Source: Culex pipiens pallens (taxonomy: Eukaryota; Arthropoda; Insecta; Diptera; Culicidae). Taken from it: a stretch of DNA of 64,000 bases. The position numbers were made by a program, and so were the translations under genes. Numbering within the stretch: the first letter of the stretch is position 1; each line of letters begins with the position of its first letter. The stretch lies in contig NC_068939.1 in the NCBI RefSeq assembly GCF_016801865.2, forward strand, positions 86,957,881 through 87,021,880, in the 5' to 3' direction. Under the pieces are notes generated by a model. That model was not told the DNA's origin, did no database searches, and saw nothing but the letters and a program-made list of their open reading frames with translations. Shown here piece by piece: positions 36,201 through 47,923 of the stretch.

Positions 36201-38311
36201 TACATGATCCTTCCAGTTGAAAAGTCAATTTCTTCAGGTCCTTCCCAGCACTGTCAAGGTCGACCCTTTGCCCAGCACGACCTCCCAGTTTCCTCTACAG
36301 GTTTGGGCCTATGCAATTTAGCCTACGGAATTCCCCAACGACCAACGTCCGTCCAACCTGAACCTCGCACTTTTCCTTTGTTTCTCCTGTCGATCCCACA
36401 TTCCTCTCAATACACGCAGACCTAATTTCCTTCTGCAGTGTCTTCTTCCCGTACGCAATGCACCAGATGTTCTCCTCCAAAGGTGTGTGCGTTCGCTTCC
36501 TTGTTTTCGTTGTCTTCTTCTTAATTTACTTTTTTCAGGAAACGACCAATAATGGCCCAACCTACGAAAGGTCGTTCGTCAGCCGTCGCGTCTCGGAGGA
36601 ATTTCGGAGGTTTCGGTTCTTCCTCCTACCTTTTTTTTCCACTTCCATTGTACAATAAAAATGCCTCAAAAAGCATCAATTATACACGAGCAACTGCGGC
36701 GTTCCGACGAAAAACGATTTTTTCGTGTAGGCCCTTTGTTGGGTCTATTTGAGGGAAAAGTTTTCAAGCTTAAAGCACGGCGACGACAATGAAGATGACG
36801 AAGAAGAAAACCCCGATGTGTACCGAGAACATTGTACTTTACCTTTTTTTTCCTTCTATAAGACTAGAGAGGTCTCTATAAGTGTATGTTTGTGTGGCTT
36901 TGTGTTTCACCCTGAAGCATCTTTCAAATTTGGTTTTACGACGACGACGTCGTCTAGGTCGGAGCATAAAAAGTGAGTCAGATTTAAAACATAAATAAAT
37001 CCCAGAAGTAGAAAGTCTCTACCTTCCTACTACAGTAGAACTTTGTTCTCACGAACATCATTATACGACAAATTCTGTGTCAAACTAACGAGGTTCCACC
37101 GTTAACCAGACTTCAGAGTGTGCTCCGAAGACACCAACGACGATGAGTTTATATAAGTTCGTAGGCCCCGAAGACAGCTGGATCTTCGAGTTTGGAATTT
37201 TTTCCAAACTCCTTCGCCGCCAACGTCTCTTCGACACGTGTGTATGTGTTACTCTTTTCACTCTTTTTTTATTGATTTATGCTCTTTCTCTAGACGACTA
37301 TCCTTCACCGACCGCCGTACACACTTCTTCGACGGGCCATGTTTGTTTCTTTTCTTCTACACTTACTCCCTGGACCTTTGGCTTGTTTATGTTGCGTTTG
37401 TGTGTGTAGGTTTGAAGTCTTCGTGGAACGAATACGGAGGTGAACCTTATTGTTTTTTGCTGATGTGCTTTCTATCTTCAAGTTTTTTGTTGTTGCGTTC
37501 GGTTACTGTATCTTTTTTTCAATATTTATTTCTCTATACGTCAGGAGAATTGAATTATGAAATCCTTGGGTGGAATAAAATTGGCAGTTGCGAGAGCAAT
37601 CACAGCGAATTTCGTGTAAAAAGTGAATTTTCAACTGTTTGAAAAATGAATTCTGTCCTGATATCGTACCTTTTTTCAACATTGATAATAAGGTTTTGCA
37701 TATTTTTTTCGACTATTAGAGACTTTGACTTTCTGGCAATATTGATGTGAATCTTAAGACGTTTACAATGTTGGATGTAATTATTTATGTTAAATAAATA
37801 CTTTTAAATCACGTCTCCTTACATGAAAAATATTTTCATTAAAAACCTTTCTACAAGAAATTTTGTCGTTCTCACCTTACTAAAGAAAGGCTTTCAAATT
37901 TTCGAAAATTTTACCACCAAATAATTTGATCATTTGATCCAACTAATTGCAATCAACTATCTTTACACTGGTTCAACCGAATGGAAAAAAATAGACAAAA
38001 AATGAATTGTATAGAATAAATCATTAGTTAAAAATATTGTTTTACTATATTCGTGACATTTAACATTCTTTCACACATGACCAGTTATTTGGAGTATATT
38101 AAAGATGAGTTTTATAAATTTCTGTGAGATATTAGATTTGATCTTTAAAAAAAATGAATTTAATATTTTTTCAAGCTAGAGCAGTTTTTAAAGTTGCCTG
38201 TTTTTTTCTAATAATCAAATTCTATGTTTTTTTTGCCTTCTTCTGAACATGAGCAGTTCTTTGAAATATTTCAGAAGATGCTGTTTACATATTTGAATAA
38301 TTTTTTGCGAG
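36201..38311. other. Unique noncoding DNA
   Basis: Several open frames of 60-134 codons (for example 36749-36976 with an Asp/Glu-rich start, and 37143-37642) match nothing I know and have no splice or promoter context that I can assemble. The text becomes AT-rich after 37620. Confidence 0.35.
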
Positions 38312-38556
38312 AAAAAAAACTTTTTGTGATGCTCTACATCGAAATTCCACAAAAAATCAAAATATTGTTAAACGATTTCAAACATGCTAAACGTGGTTAT
38401 GAACGCAGGAACATGTATTTAAAATTGTTCACAGTTGGCTTCCACTTTCAAACAAATTTTGAAGTTTTTTGAGAAAAATATTTTTTTGCCCCCTCATTTT
38501 TCGGGTCATTTTTGAAGGGGCGACATAAACATTGAAAAATATTTGCAAAGGTCTTA
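38312..38556 (+). repeat. Tourist-like MITE family, 3' part
   Basis: It is collinear with the second half of copy 1 (10145-10387): CATGCTAAA, GCAGGAA, ATGTATTT, TTGCCCCCTCATTTTTCGG, then GAAAAATATTTGCAA near the end. The 5' end is missing or unrecognisable. Confidence 0.7.
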
Positions 38557-38593
38557 GTTAAACAAATTAACTATTTCAATCATGATCAATTTT

Positions 38594-39576
38594 TGCCTTC
38601 CTCACCCCTCTTAGGAAAGGCTATAAAATCACTCGAAAAATGAACTTCTTAATTCGACCTCGTAGACCTACCTTAACGTATACCTATCGACTCAGAATCA
38701 TGTTCTGAACAAATGTCTGTGTGGATGTGTGTAGGTGGGTGGACAACAAATTGTCACTCGATTATCTCCGCACTGGATGAACGGATTTTGACCGTATTAG
38801 TACCATTCGATCCGTCTTGGGGTCCCATAAGTCTCTATTTAAAATCAGCAAGTTTAGTTAAGTACTTCAAAAGTTATGCTTAAAAACGATTTTGGCGTAT
38901 GTCCGGAAGATTGTAAAAAGGGTGGTTTTCGGAAGAAAACCTATCATGTTATACATTTTCAGAAAGGTATTAAAAAGACCTTTCCAATGAGCCTAAAATA
39001 TTGAAGATCTGACAACCCTATCAAAAGTTATTAGCACTTAAGTGTTATTTGTACACTCTTTGGAGGCCGGATCTCAGATATTTCAATAACAATTATGTCC
39101 GGTACATCATGCGACCTGTCGTTAGTTAGATAATCGAAAGACCTTCCAAATGAGCCTAAAACATCGAGGATCTTACAACCCTATCAAAAGTTACGAGCTC
39201 TTAGGTGTTATTTATACACTTTTTGGAGGCCGGATTTCAGATATTTCAATGAAAATGATGTCCGGTCCCTTATGCAACCCGTCGTTAGTAAGATAATCAA
39301 AAGACCTTCAAAATGAGCCTACAACATCAAGGATCTGACAACCCTATCAAAAGTTATTAGCACTTAAGTTTTATTTATACACTTTTTGGAGGCTGGATTT
39401 CAGATATTGTGATAGAAATATTGTCTGAATGTTTCAGACCGATGCCGATGAACCAGAAATTTTGAAGGTCGGCGAACCCTATCAAAAGAAATGAGTAAGA
39501 AAGTTGATTTGTTAAACATGTTAAGAGGGAATGTTGCTATTTTTACTTTATTAACTTTATGAATGTGAGGAAGGCA
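38594..39576. mobile_element. TIR element with 163-bp internal tandem repeats
   Basis: The 12-bp ends TGCCTTCCTCAC (38594) and GTGAGGAAGGCA (39565-39576) are perfect inverted repeats. The middle carries a tandem unit of 163 bp, marked by TCAAAAGTTA at 39021, 39184 and 39347, with a diverged fourth start near 39482. Each unit contains TTTTGGAGGC(C/T)GGAT. It has no coding frame. The element is 983 bp. It resembles a common mosquito MITE type whose copies vary in internal repeat number. Target duplications were not clear. Confidence 0.75.
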
Positions 39577-39738
39577 CCAACCACCTAAAGCTGGATTAAG
39601 TAACGTTTTTGAAGATAAATTGAAAAACATGTTTCAAAAAAAAATATGAGTGCTTGCCTTCTGTTAAAAAGAAGCGGTTCTTTGTATTATTTAAAGCGAT
39701 GGCTATTATGTACTTAACCTTAAATAAAAATAAAATTC

Positions 39739-40791
39739 CCTGGGCTTTGTCATAATGAGTATCATAGGTTTGATGCTTGTTTGACAAAGAGTATGATTTG
39801 ATTCGATGTGGAATTAAAATCGAAGTTTTCAGTATATTGCTGAAGCTTCCATTTTTACACATGGACACCACTTCATGCTGCGAGAACCCACTTTGGCGCA
39901 GTCTCAGGGCTTAATCGATGGCCGGTAAGCTGTCATCGAGACAAGGAGGTTCTCCGATAGTGGAAATATCACATTTGTACAATGAACCGCTACATATGTG
40001 ATTTTTCCCTATCTTAATGTGGGTGTCAGGTTAGGATGCGGGTTTTTTAAAATTTAGTTTTTGTAGAATTTAGGATTTTTACTATAAATATAAACTTTTT
40101 ATACTTTGCATTTAGTTATTTAGGGACAAAATTAGTAACAGTGATTTTAGTAATTCTATCAGAATCGGTGATTTTCATTCAAGTAGCATAAAAACCATTA
40201 TGATTTGTTAAAATTTCCGTAGAGTCTCGATCAATCAATAGTGAAATGATATCGGACTAAATTCGTTGATCTGTTGAACTAACGGTTGTCGGATTATGAT
40301 TGTATCGACCATTGTTGCGAATCGAGGATCTACTGAAATTTTGACGATCAAATGGTCGTCTCTTTTTCAATTCACTACTTGTAAAATATGTACTGTTAAT
40401 CCATTTTTTTTAAAGAACCCAGACAGGTTTTAAAAGAAACGTTCTAGATTTTTTGGCTATTATCTAAAATTTCGGGGATTTGAGATAAGTGTAGCTTTCG
40501 GATAGGTTGCTTTAAATCTTGTATTCAATTCAAGTTAGGTAGTTATCCGCAAATGAAAATTTGGACTTAAATGAATAATTGAACATTTTGGACTTATGAA
40601 TAACACACAACTGTGCATTTATTCTAGAGTCAGATCCATACAGCGTCAGTGTTTATTTGGTCGAAGTGTACTAATTCATTGGCAGATCTGATTCTAGTTG
40701 TAATGTACGACAAGACTACTGACGGACGTGACAGGACGAGGGCCCAGTTTAGAGGTTTCGACATCAACAATGTGCGGCTGGATCACCCTCC

Positions 40792-40842
<51 letters not shown>
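39739..40842 (+). mobile_element. Retroposed segment with A50 tail and 23-bp target duplication
   Basis: A perfect 23-bp direct repeat (39716-39738 and 40841-40863, beginning AACCTTAAATAAAAATAAAA) flanks about 1.1 kb that ends in an uninterrupted run of 50 A (40793-40842). This is the layout left by target-primed reverse transcription of a polyadenylated RNA. The body has no long frame. Its last part (about 40690-40790, GGCCCAGTTTAGAGG then GCGGCTGGATCACCCTCCC) is more GC-rich. I do not recognise the source. It could be a 5'-truncated LINE 3' UTR, a nonautonomous retroposon, or a retrocopy of a noncoding RNA. Confidence 0.8.
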
Positions 40843-40846
<4 letters not shown>

Positions 40847-40954
40847 AAATAAAAATAAAATTCTTTCCTCATCAGCAGTTCTTGAAAAACATCTTAAAAA
40901 TGCACGGCATTTTTTATTTTTAAACAGGGTACTCTCTGATTTTTTTTAACATTA

Positions 40955-41170
40955 GGCCGATGCAAGTATTGTTCAAAGTTTTTGTCCTTCGGCTCTGGCC
41001 GGGGTCGAGGGGGGGGGGGGGGGGCAAAAAAAATATAAATATTGAAATAACAAGCCATAGTTTCAACATGTGCATTGTAAAAGTGTTTTGAAATGTATTT
41101 TACACTAGTTAAGTTGTTTTGTAATCATTACTTTTCAAAAAATGTAAGATTTGACGAAAAAAAATTTTAG
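40955..41170 (+). repeat. Tourist-like MITE family, 5' part with a G16 run
   Basis: It starts GGCCGATGCAAG after TTA (40952-40954), then TTTGTCCTTCGGCTCTGGCC, matching the left half of copy 1. The GGGGTCGAAGGGG region of the family has become a run of 16 G (41009-41024). Similarity fades after about 41170. Confidence 0.7.
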
Positions 41171-41284
41171 GGAATAAAAACATTTAGCGGTAATGAACAT
41201 CAAAAATTTTCAAAAATTCAAAACTTTAAATAAAATTTGTACCAGCCTTAGCAGTTATGAAAAAGTAGCAAAATATTTAATTTT

Positions 41285-41530
41285 TAACTCAAGTCGTAAA
41301 TTTATCGATCGAGGTTCTGCTGAGTTTGATAAATACAACATGTTTTGAAACTACCATAATTTTGCAACTTGTTCCCGTTTTTTTTTTTGCTGTAATTTTC
41401 AAAAAACACTTTTGAATAGGATTTTTTCATCAATCAATCATTTCAGTTTTGCGTCCAAATCCAAAACAGTGTTGAATAGTTTTACTTTTCGATACATGTG
41501 CTAAAAATGTTGATTAAAGCAAAAAACGAG
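41285..41530 (+). repeat. Dispersed repeat family R-A, diverged copy 3
   Basis: The segment GTCGTAAATTTATCGATCG, then GAGTTTGATAAATAC, parallels the hairpin region of copy 1 (5131-5180). TTTTGCAACTTGTTCC and TTTTCGATACATGTGCT follow in the family's order. It is heavily decayed. Confidence 0.5.
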
Positions 41531-41753
41531 TTTAGGTGAAAATGAACAAAACTGAACTGTAATATTAAGACGTGATAAGAATTTCTTTTACTGATTTTCT
41601 TGTACAGTCCTGAATCGTTTTTTCGAAGGCATTGGAAAAATTTCACTTCAGGTAATCAAATCTACACTACGCTTAAGTGATTTTAATTTTTAAGTCCAAG
41701 ATGGCGGCCAAAATGGCGATGATAAAATATTGATAAAATGCATATTTTATTTA

Positions 41754-42145
41754 CCGTTGCACACATTTTTTTGAAGTTTCTGTCCCTCGACTCTGACCAA
41801 AGACAAGGCGGCGAACAAAAAAATGTAACAGTTATATTACAAACATTAGTTTAAAAAAAAAATATGGAAGAAAAACACGTTATTCGCACAAAAATTAACT
41901 TTCTGTGGTACCAGACATTAGAATTTCAGAAAAATTCTAAATATTTTCAAAACCAGCTCAAACATTCTCAATATGATGATAAATGGAAGTGAGTGCATTT
42001 CAAGTTGTTTTCAATTGAATAGACTTATATTTTCATTAAAATGTTGAAGTATTTGGGAAACATTTTTTTACCCCCTGATTTTTTAAGTCGATTTTGAATG
42101 GGTAGAGGGGAATACAAATACTTTGAAAAATATTTGCAACTAACG
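41754..42145 (+). repeat. Tourist-like MITE family, full but diverged copy
   Basis: It begins CCGTTGCACACATTTTTTTG, then TCCCTCGACTCTGACC, and ends TTGAAAAATATTTGCAAC. The interior keeps AAATTAACTTTCTGTGGTACC and TTACCCCCTGATTTTT. Both termini are eroded and I see no clean TAA duplication. Confidence 0.7.
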
Positions 42146-43767
42146 CAGTAGGCACTCCAGTACCAGTAAAACCAGTAAAATTTGATTAAAATGAGGTCGC
42201 AGAACTCGAATTTGATGTAAAAGAAAGATAATGAAAAAACAAATTTTTTTTCCTCGTGATTCGATTATACGAAGTCTCATAGACATTTTTGGATAATCGA
42301 GTCTTCGTACTAGAGTTCGAGTCTAGACTGTCAAAATTGGATGGAAACATGATAACCATACAATTTTGTGTTCAATAATACGTTTTTTTCAGTGTAATTT
42401 CAGTTTCGTTTCTAACGTTAACTTTTTTTATCATTTATTTAAAAACCTGTCCTGCCCATGTTAATCTTGAAATTGTTTCATAAACACATGCTTTTGAATT
42501 AACTTTTAAAATCCAAAAGATCCACTTCGTCAAAATCCCATTCACTGATGGAAAAGAAAATCCCATCAATGGAATGACCGGTAACCAATGCCAACCGGCA
42601 GCGTCCACTTTTTGCTGAAACCAGCACGATTTTCTCGAAACATTCCGTGGAATCGCCTCGTCCTCCACACGCCCGCCCCTCAAGATCGGTTGTTTTTCCT
42701 CAAACAACTCACCGGAAATGGGACAACGGCAAGCACACCTACTACAACGAACGGAGTGAAAACTATTTCAAATCTTTTCGATTGCTACACGTTCTCGAGG
42801 AATCACTCTAAAGACGGGAGAAATCCCGTTGCTACACGCAGATGGAAGAGTTGTGACATCCAGTGATATGAAATTTCTGCCTTCTTGAAATTTATTTATT
42901 TAGCTTTCATTTTAGCTAAACCTTGTGCAAGGAAAAAAGGTTTTTTTGGACTTTCTATGGGCTCTCATTAATGTGTGTCTCAATGACTACCAAAGAATCT
43001 GCCAATTTTGTCGGAGGATTTGGCATCTCCTCCTGTGGGTGCACAAGTTGCATCTCTTGAAGCCAAAGTTGTTGCACTTTACACACAGAGTCAACTTTTG
43101 CGAGTGCAGCTTGCTGCGAGAAAGGCAAGAAAGAGCTTTCAACTGTAAGTCTCGAGAGAGTATTTCCTTGTAAGAGTTCACTTCCCACTAAATAACAACC
43201 CCCCACTCGTGTCGTGAAGCACTGCTGGGGTGCTCTGCAACATGGGATGCAGGAAAGTTGCGCACAGGTGAGCGCTTGTACGTGTTCGTTCCTCTGGGAG
43301 GAGAGCTGCTCCCCCAAAACCCACTTCAACTTAGACGCCGGCAGCCCGTTCTCAAATCGATAGGAGTTATTGTACCATTTACCCACTAATGCTTTCTGTT
43401 TGCTAGTTTACTGGCATTTTTCCTGCTTTTTTTTTTCTTTTTTTCAACACCGCTCAAATCTGGGAACAAGTGCCCCCCCTCCTTGGATGGGAAAGTGTAC
43501 GCGCGGAAAAGGTTAAAAGTGGTGCCCGGTTTCCAGGGCGATTTCACTCATCACAGCAATTTAACAAAAGTGCTTGCTTGTGAGTGCGAGTGAGGAGGAC
43601 CTTTTAGCTCCTAGCCAAAAGGGTCATTCTAAATTGAGTGCAGTTTATTGAAGTGGCTTCGTATGAAATGGTGCGTCGATGGAATGCATTTTGCAGCTTG
43701 AAAGTCAGCTGGTGTGATTCATTTTTGCAGCTTTCTATGTGAAAGTTTTGAAAAAAAAACAAACTAT
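42146..43767. other. Unique noncoding DNA
   Basis: No supported gene. Antisense-overlapping frames (42435-42866 and 42925-43386) are unrecognised. The segment 42540-43600 has higher complexity than its flanks. Confidence 0.35.
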
Positions 43768-44114
43768 AAACAAGAAACAAGAAACAAGAAACAAGAAACA
43801 AGAAACAAGAAACAAGAAACAAGAAACAAGAAACAAGAAACAAGAAACAAGAAACAAGAAACAAGAAACAAGAAACAAGAAACAAGAAACAAGAAACAAG
43901 AAACAAGAAACAAGAAACAAGAAACAAGAAACAAGAAACAAGAAACAAGAAACAAGAAACAAGAAACAAGAAACAAGAAACAAGAAACAAGAAACAAGAA
44001 ACAAGAAACAAGAAACAAGAAACAAGAAACAAGAAACAAGAAACAAGAAACAAGAAACAAGAAACAAGAAACAAGAAACAAGAAACAAGAAACAAGAAAC
44101 AAGAAACAAGAAAC
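43768..44114 (+). repeat. Heptamer satellite (AAGAAAC)n, second locus, about 50 units
   Basis: The same unit and orientation as 12668-13942, here without visible base changes. It passes directly into the AAAACTG array with the same transition unit. Confidence 0.98.
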
Positions 44115-44808
44115 AAAAACTGAAAACTGAAAACTGAAAACTGAAAACTGAAAACTGAAAACTGAAAACTGAAAACTGAAAACTGAAAACTGAAAACTGA
44201 AAACTGAAAACTGAAAACTGAAAACTGAAAACTGAAAACTGAAAACTGAAAACTGAAAATTGAAAACTGAAAACTGAAAACTGAAAACTGAAAACTGAAA
44301 ACTGAAAACTGAAAACTGAAAACTGAAAACTGAAAATTGAAAACTGAAAACTGAAAACTGAAAACTGAAAACTGAAAACTGAAAACTGAAAACTGAAAAC
44401 TGAAAACTGAAAACTGAAAACTGAAAACTGAAAACTGAAAACTGAAAACTGAAAACTGAAACTGAAAACTGAAAACTGAAAACTGAAAACTGAAAACTGA
44501 AAACTGAAAACTGAAAACTGAAAACTGAAAACTGAAAACTGAAAACTGAAAACTGAAAACTGAAAACTGAAAACTGAAAACTGAAAACTGAAAACTGAAA
44601 ACTGAAAACTGAAAACTGAAAACTGAAAACTGAAAACTGAAAACTGAAAACTGAAAACTGAAAACTGAAAACTGAAAACTGAAAACTGAAAACTGAAAAC
44701 TGAAAACTGAAAACTGAAAACTGAAAACTGAAAACTGAAAACTGAAAACTGAAAACTGAAAACTGAAAACTGAAAATTGAAAACTCAAAACTCAAAACTC
44801 AAAACTCA
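44115..44808 (+). repeat. Heptamer satellite (AAAACTG)n, second locus, about 97 units
   Basis: The unit AAAACTG, with AAAATTG variants near 44259 and 44335 and one 6-bp unit (GAAACT) near 44458. It ends in three AAAACTC units and then AT-rich sequence with ACAAAAAAA runs. Long minus-strand frames across both arrays are repeat artefacts. Confidence 0.98.
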
Positions 44809-47023
44809 TAACAAACAACAAAAAAAAACAAAAAACAAAAAAACTGAAAACTGGTGAATTAAAACGAGTTATTCCAGATTCAATCTTGTGACAATTTTGA
44901 AAATCAATAAATAACTAGTTTTCAAACGTGCCGACTGTCTGCAAATTTCCTCCCATAAACTTGTTCAACAAAGTAGTTCATTTTCCAAATCAGTTCCAAG
45001 CACTTTCCCCGTCAACAACCTTCTCTCATCAGATTCATTTGCCATGTCCGCATTACACTCCCACGTCTGGGGAAGCCTCCGTTGTCACTTCGAAGCCGAC
45101 TTCTTTGTACTGCCACCAGACCACCCCCTGTGGCACGATTATCGTTTATTAACGGACAACGTCACTTTGGCCAGGGGGTGGCTTTGAAAGCTTGGTCTAC
45201 CGTACTTTTATTTCATTAGCACCGACAGCCACTTAATTCTGTGCCACAATGCTTCTAACTCAGACTTACATGAAAAATTTAATTTAATTGAAGAAAGTGT
45301 ATCTTGTTGGAGAAGCTATTCGACCTGAATCGAACTTTGTCGATACAGTTAGGAGAAAGGACTCCAGTGTAACAAAGCCACGTGTGGTTTTAATTACGTT
45401 ACAGGATTTTGCCTTCTCGGAGACAAGTTCATTGTTCTTGTATGAATTGGTCCCAACGGTACACTGAACAGTTCAATACCCGGCGCCTTTAGCAAGACAT
45501 GTTCCAATACAACTTCGACACGTGGAGTTCCAAACAAAACCCCTGGAAGGTAATACTTGAACGGTACCGTTTTTCTACGAGATAAAAGTTCTTCGCCCAC
45601 CTCCTCTGGGGAAGAGAGCAAACACACACACAGTACACCAGTCTGCACTTCACACCACCAACTATGTTGCTCCACCTGAGGTGGGCATCCTCGAAAGTAG
45701 AGTGTGGAGCTCTGGGTACAAGACCAACTTTGTATCGGTTCATTATAAATTTATGCGAACGGTTTCTCGTCGAGCTGCAGTTCATTGGTTGGTGTGTTAA
45801 GCTTGTTGGGTTATGATGAAGACTAGGATGTGAACCACGTTTGAAACATTGAAGTTTTTGTCGAAAAGATTAAATGAAAAGAGACTTTACATTGAATCAC
45901 CACCCGGTTACGGTTGACAATACCCCAGATCACATCCTGGTCATCACACCCAGGCGTGACCTCGCAGCACTCTTCTTACGACATCTCCCGGAGACTTCGG
46001 TGCGTGCCATTGTTGCGCAAAACGCAAACGGGCTGTCCAGTGCCGAAACCGCGCGACTGCAGCACAGTCGAGGGCATTGTGTTATCACCAGCTTCAGAGC
46101 GGGAAGACTACCAATGTTCAGCACGCAGAAAGATCGTTAGGCCACGATAGCTGCCGTCCAAACCAGGTGGGAACCCCGCGCGGAGGCTTCCTGAAGACCT
46201 CAGCGGCCTTTTTTCTTACGAGGCTTCCGACGAGACGTCGCGAGAGCCACGCTGAAAAGTGTTTCAATTATAATTAAAGACGCATTTCCTACACGAGAGA
46301 AACTTTCCCTTTTTTACGAGCGCAGACCGGGTGGACTATGTAATTGCTGGTGGAGGGAAGATGCGGTCGATGCGATAGAGCTGCAATGGTAGGGTGTCCG
46401 GAGTTTGGGGGATACATCTGATCCTCGCTCAGCAGGCCAAAAATTGTTCTCTGGAATATTTTAAGTCTCTTACTATTTTTCCGCACGTCGCTTATTGACG
46501 TTCCGAGAAAATGGGTTTTAATGTTTGACCTTGAATAAACAAAAACTAGAGCATGACATGTAAACAAAAACAAACACATTTTGATTGGTTTATTGTGATT
46601 TGGCCCAAAGTTTGGTTGAATTCGGTTGCCGGAGTCCCGAGTTTTAATTACACATTCTTACGGAAAGTTGCAAAAAATGGCGTTCTTAACTCAATTTGGC
46701 TTCGCTTCGCTAGGAAACGATGATTTTAGTGGATTGCAGACTGGATTTCGTCATTGATGCTCCAGTTTTTTAAGAGTAAGAGTAAGAGTATAAGGGAAAA
46801 TCTCCACGGTGTCCTCAAACAAGTATCGCTTGAAGTTGAACGGTTTTTGGGACGGTATAAGGTCTAGGATACGCTCAAAGCGAGCGTTGCGATTATTAAT
46901 CCAATATCTGCTAGCCGGCAGCCAGGGTTGTTAAAATATCTAAATATCAGCTCTCAGCAACTACAATTATCTCGCCTGAATATTCATGCCTCAAATACAA
47001 CTGCTCTTCTCTCTTCATTGAAA
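44809..47023. other. Unique noncoding DNA
   Basis: No supported gene. Antisense-overlapping frames at 45394-45785 and 45874-46277 are unrecognised. A GAGTAA microsatellite lies at 46773-46793. Confidence 0.35.
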
Positions 47024-47181
47024 GGGTTTGTTCAAATATTACGTCCAGAGATTTTCGGGATTTCAGACCCCCCCCCCTCCCCCCTGTCACGCACTTTTCC
47101 TATACATTTAACATGGGCTGTCACAAACCCCAGACCCCCCCCCCCTCCCCCTATTTATGGACGTAATTTTTGAACGAACCC
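47024..47181. mobile_element. 158-bp MITE with GGGTT..ATTACGTCC termini
   Basis: The left end, GGGTTTGTTCAAATATTACG, and the complement of the right end differ at only two positions over about 23 bp. The interior has two polypyrimidine tracts (CCCCCCCCCTCCCCCC-like, 47068-47086 and 47134-47150) in roughly symmetrical positions. It lies about 740 bp beyond the opsin stop codon. Confidence 0.65.
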
Positions 47182-47923
47182 AAACTCTCAGCGCCGAACA
47201 TAGCCGAACACGTTTTCGTGTTTACCCACTCGCGATTGACATTTTCCTTTTCTCTCTCATTCTCGCTTCCACGATCATCCTACCGCAACAGCGTTTAACC
47301 ACAAAAGCCGCCACAAAACCAATTTTGCAAACGCAGTTTAAAGGGGCGTCATGCGTGGTCGGTTCCTAATCGCCATCTCGCGTTCTCTCATTGCAGTTTT
47401 CGGAGAGATTGAGAGACTCAGCGGTGAGAGCCATCTGTCGGTGAATACGCGCAACTCACGAAAACTGTCAGCTTAGGGCCCGGCTGGGAAAAGGGGAGGA
47501 GTGATAGAGAGAGAATGCCATCGCTGGAAATCACGAGACACAAGAAGAGATCTCACAAGCTATAGTGTCGGCCGCTATTCTCTCGAATATGTTTGGTGCA
47601 GAGATAATCTATTGATAGCTTTTCTATCACTCTTTTGCAACACTGCCGGCAGCGAAATTATGCGAAAGTAATTTGTAAAATCCTAACGACGAGCATTTTT
47701 ATTAGTAAAGATGACACTACATTATGTAGAGGCTTTTGTTTTAGATCAGGTTTGAAAAACTTGACTGGGAATCTGAAATCGACAAGGTTTTTTTTCGAAG
47801 AATCTAAGTTAGGAATGTGAAGGGTCCAGATAGAAATGCCAGTTTAATCTGTTGAAGATTTCATTTGCTATTTATCAACTATTTTTTCGTCTAAACAAAG
47901 ATCCAGTGCGTGCTGTCTTGTAC
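47182..47923. other. Noncoding DNA including the probable opsin 3' UTR
   Basis: No gene apart from the 3' untranslated region of the minus-strand opsin. GAGAGA-rich words lie at 47405-47590. No further element boundaries are clear. Confidence 0.5.
47698..47703 (-). terminator. Possible poly(A) signal of the opsin gene
   Basis: TTTATT on the plus strand reads AATAAA on the gene strand, about 220 bases beyond the stop codon. A weaker ATTAAA lies nearer, at 47843-47848. Either could direct 3' end formation. Confidence 0.4.

Noticed and set aside
36749..36976. Small acidic protein (HGDDNEDDEEENPD)
   Set aside because: A short low-complexity stretch with no homology that I recognise and no gene context.
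40649..40852. Small protein ending in a lysine run
   Set aside because: The lysines are the translated poly(A) tail of a retroposed segment.
43604..44795. Open frames of 340-394 codons across the second satellite
   Set aside because: The same repeat artefact as at 12668-14873.
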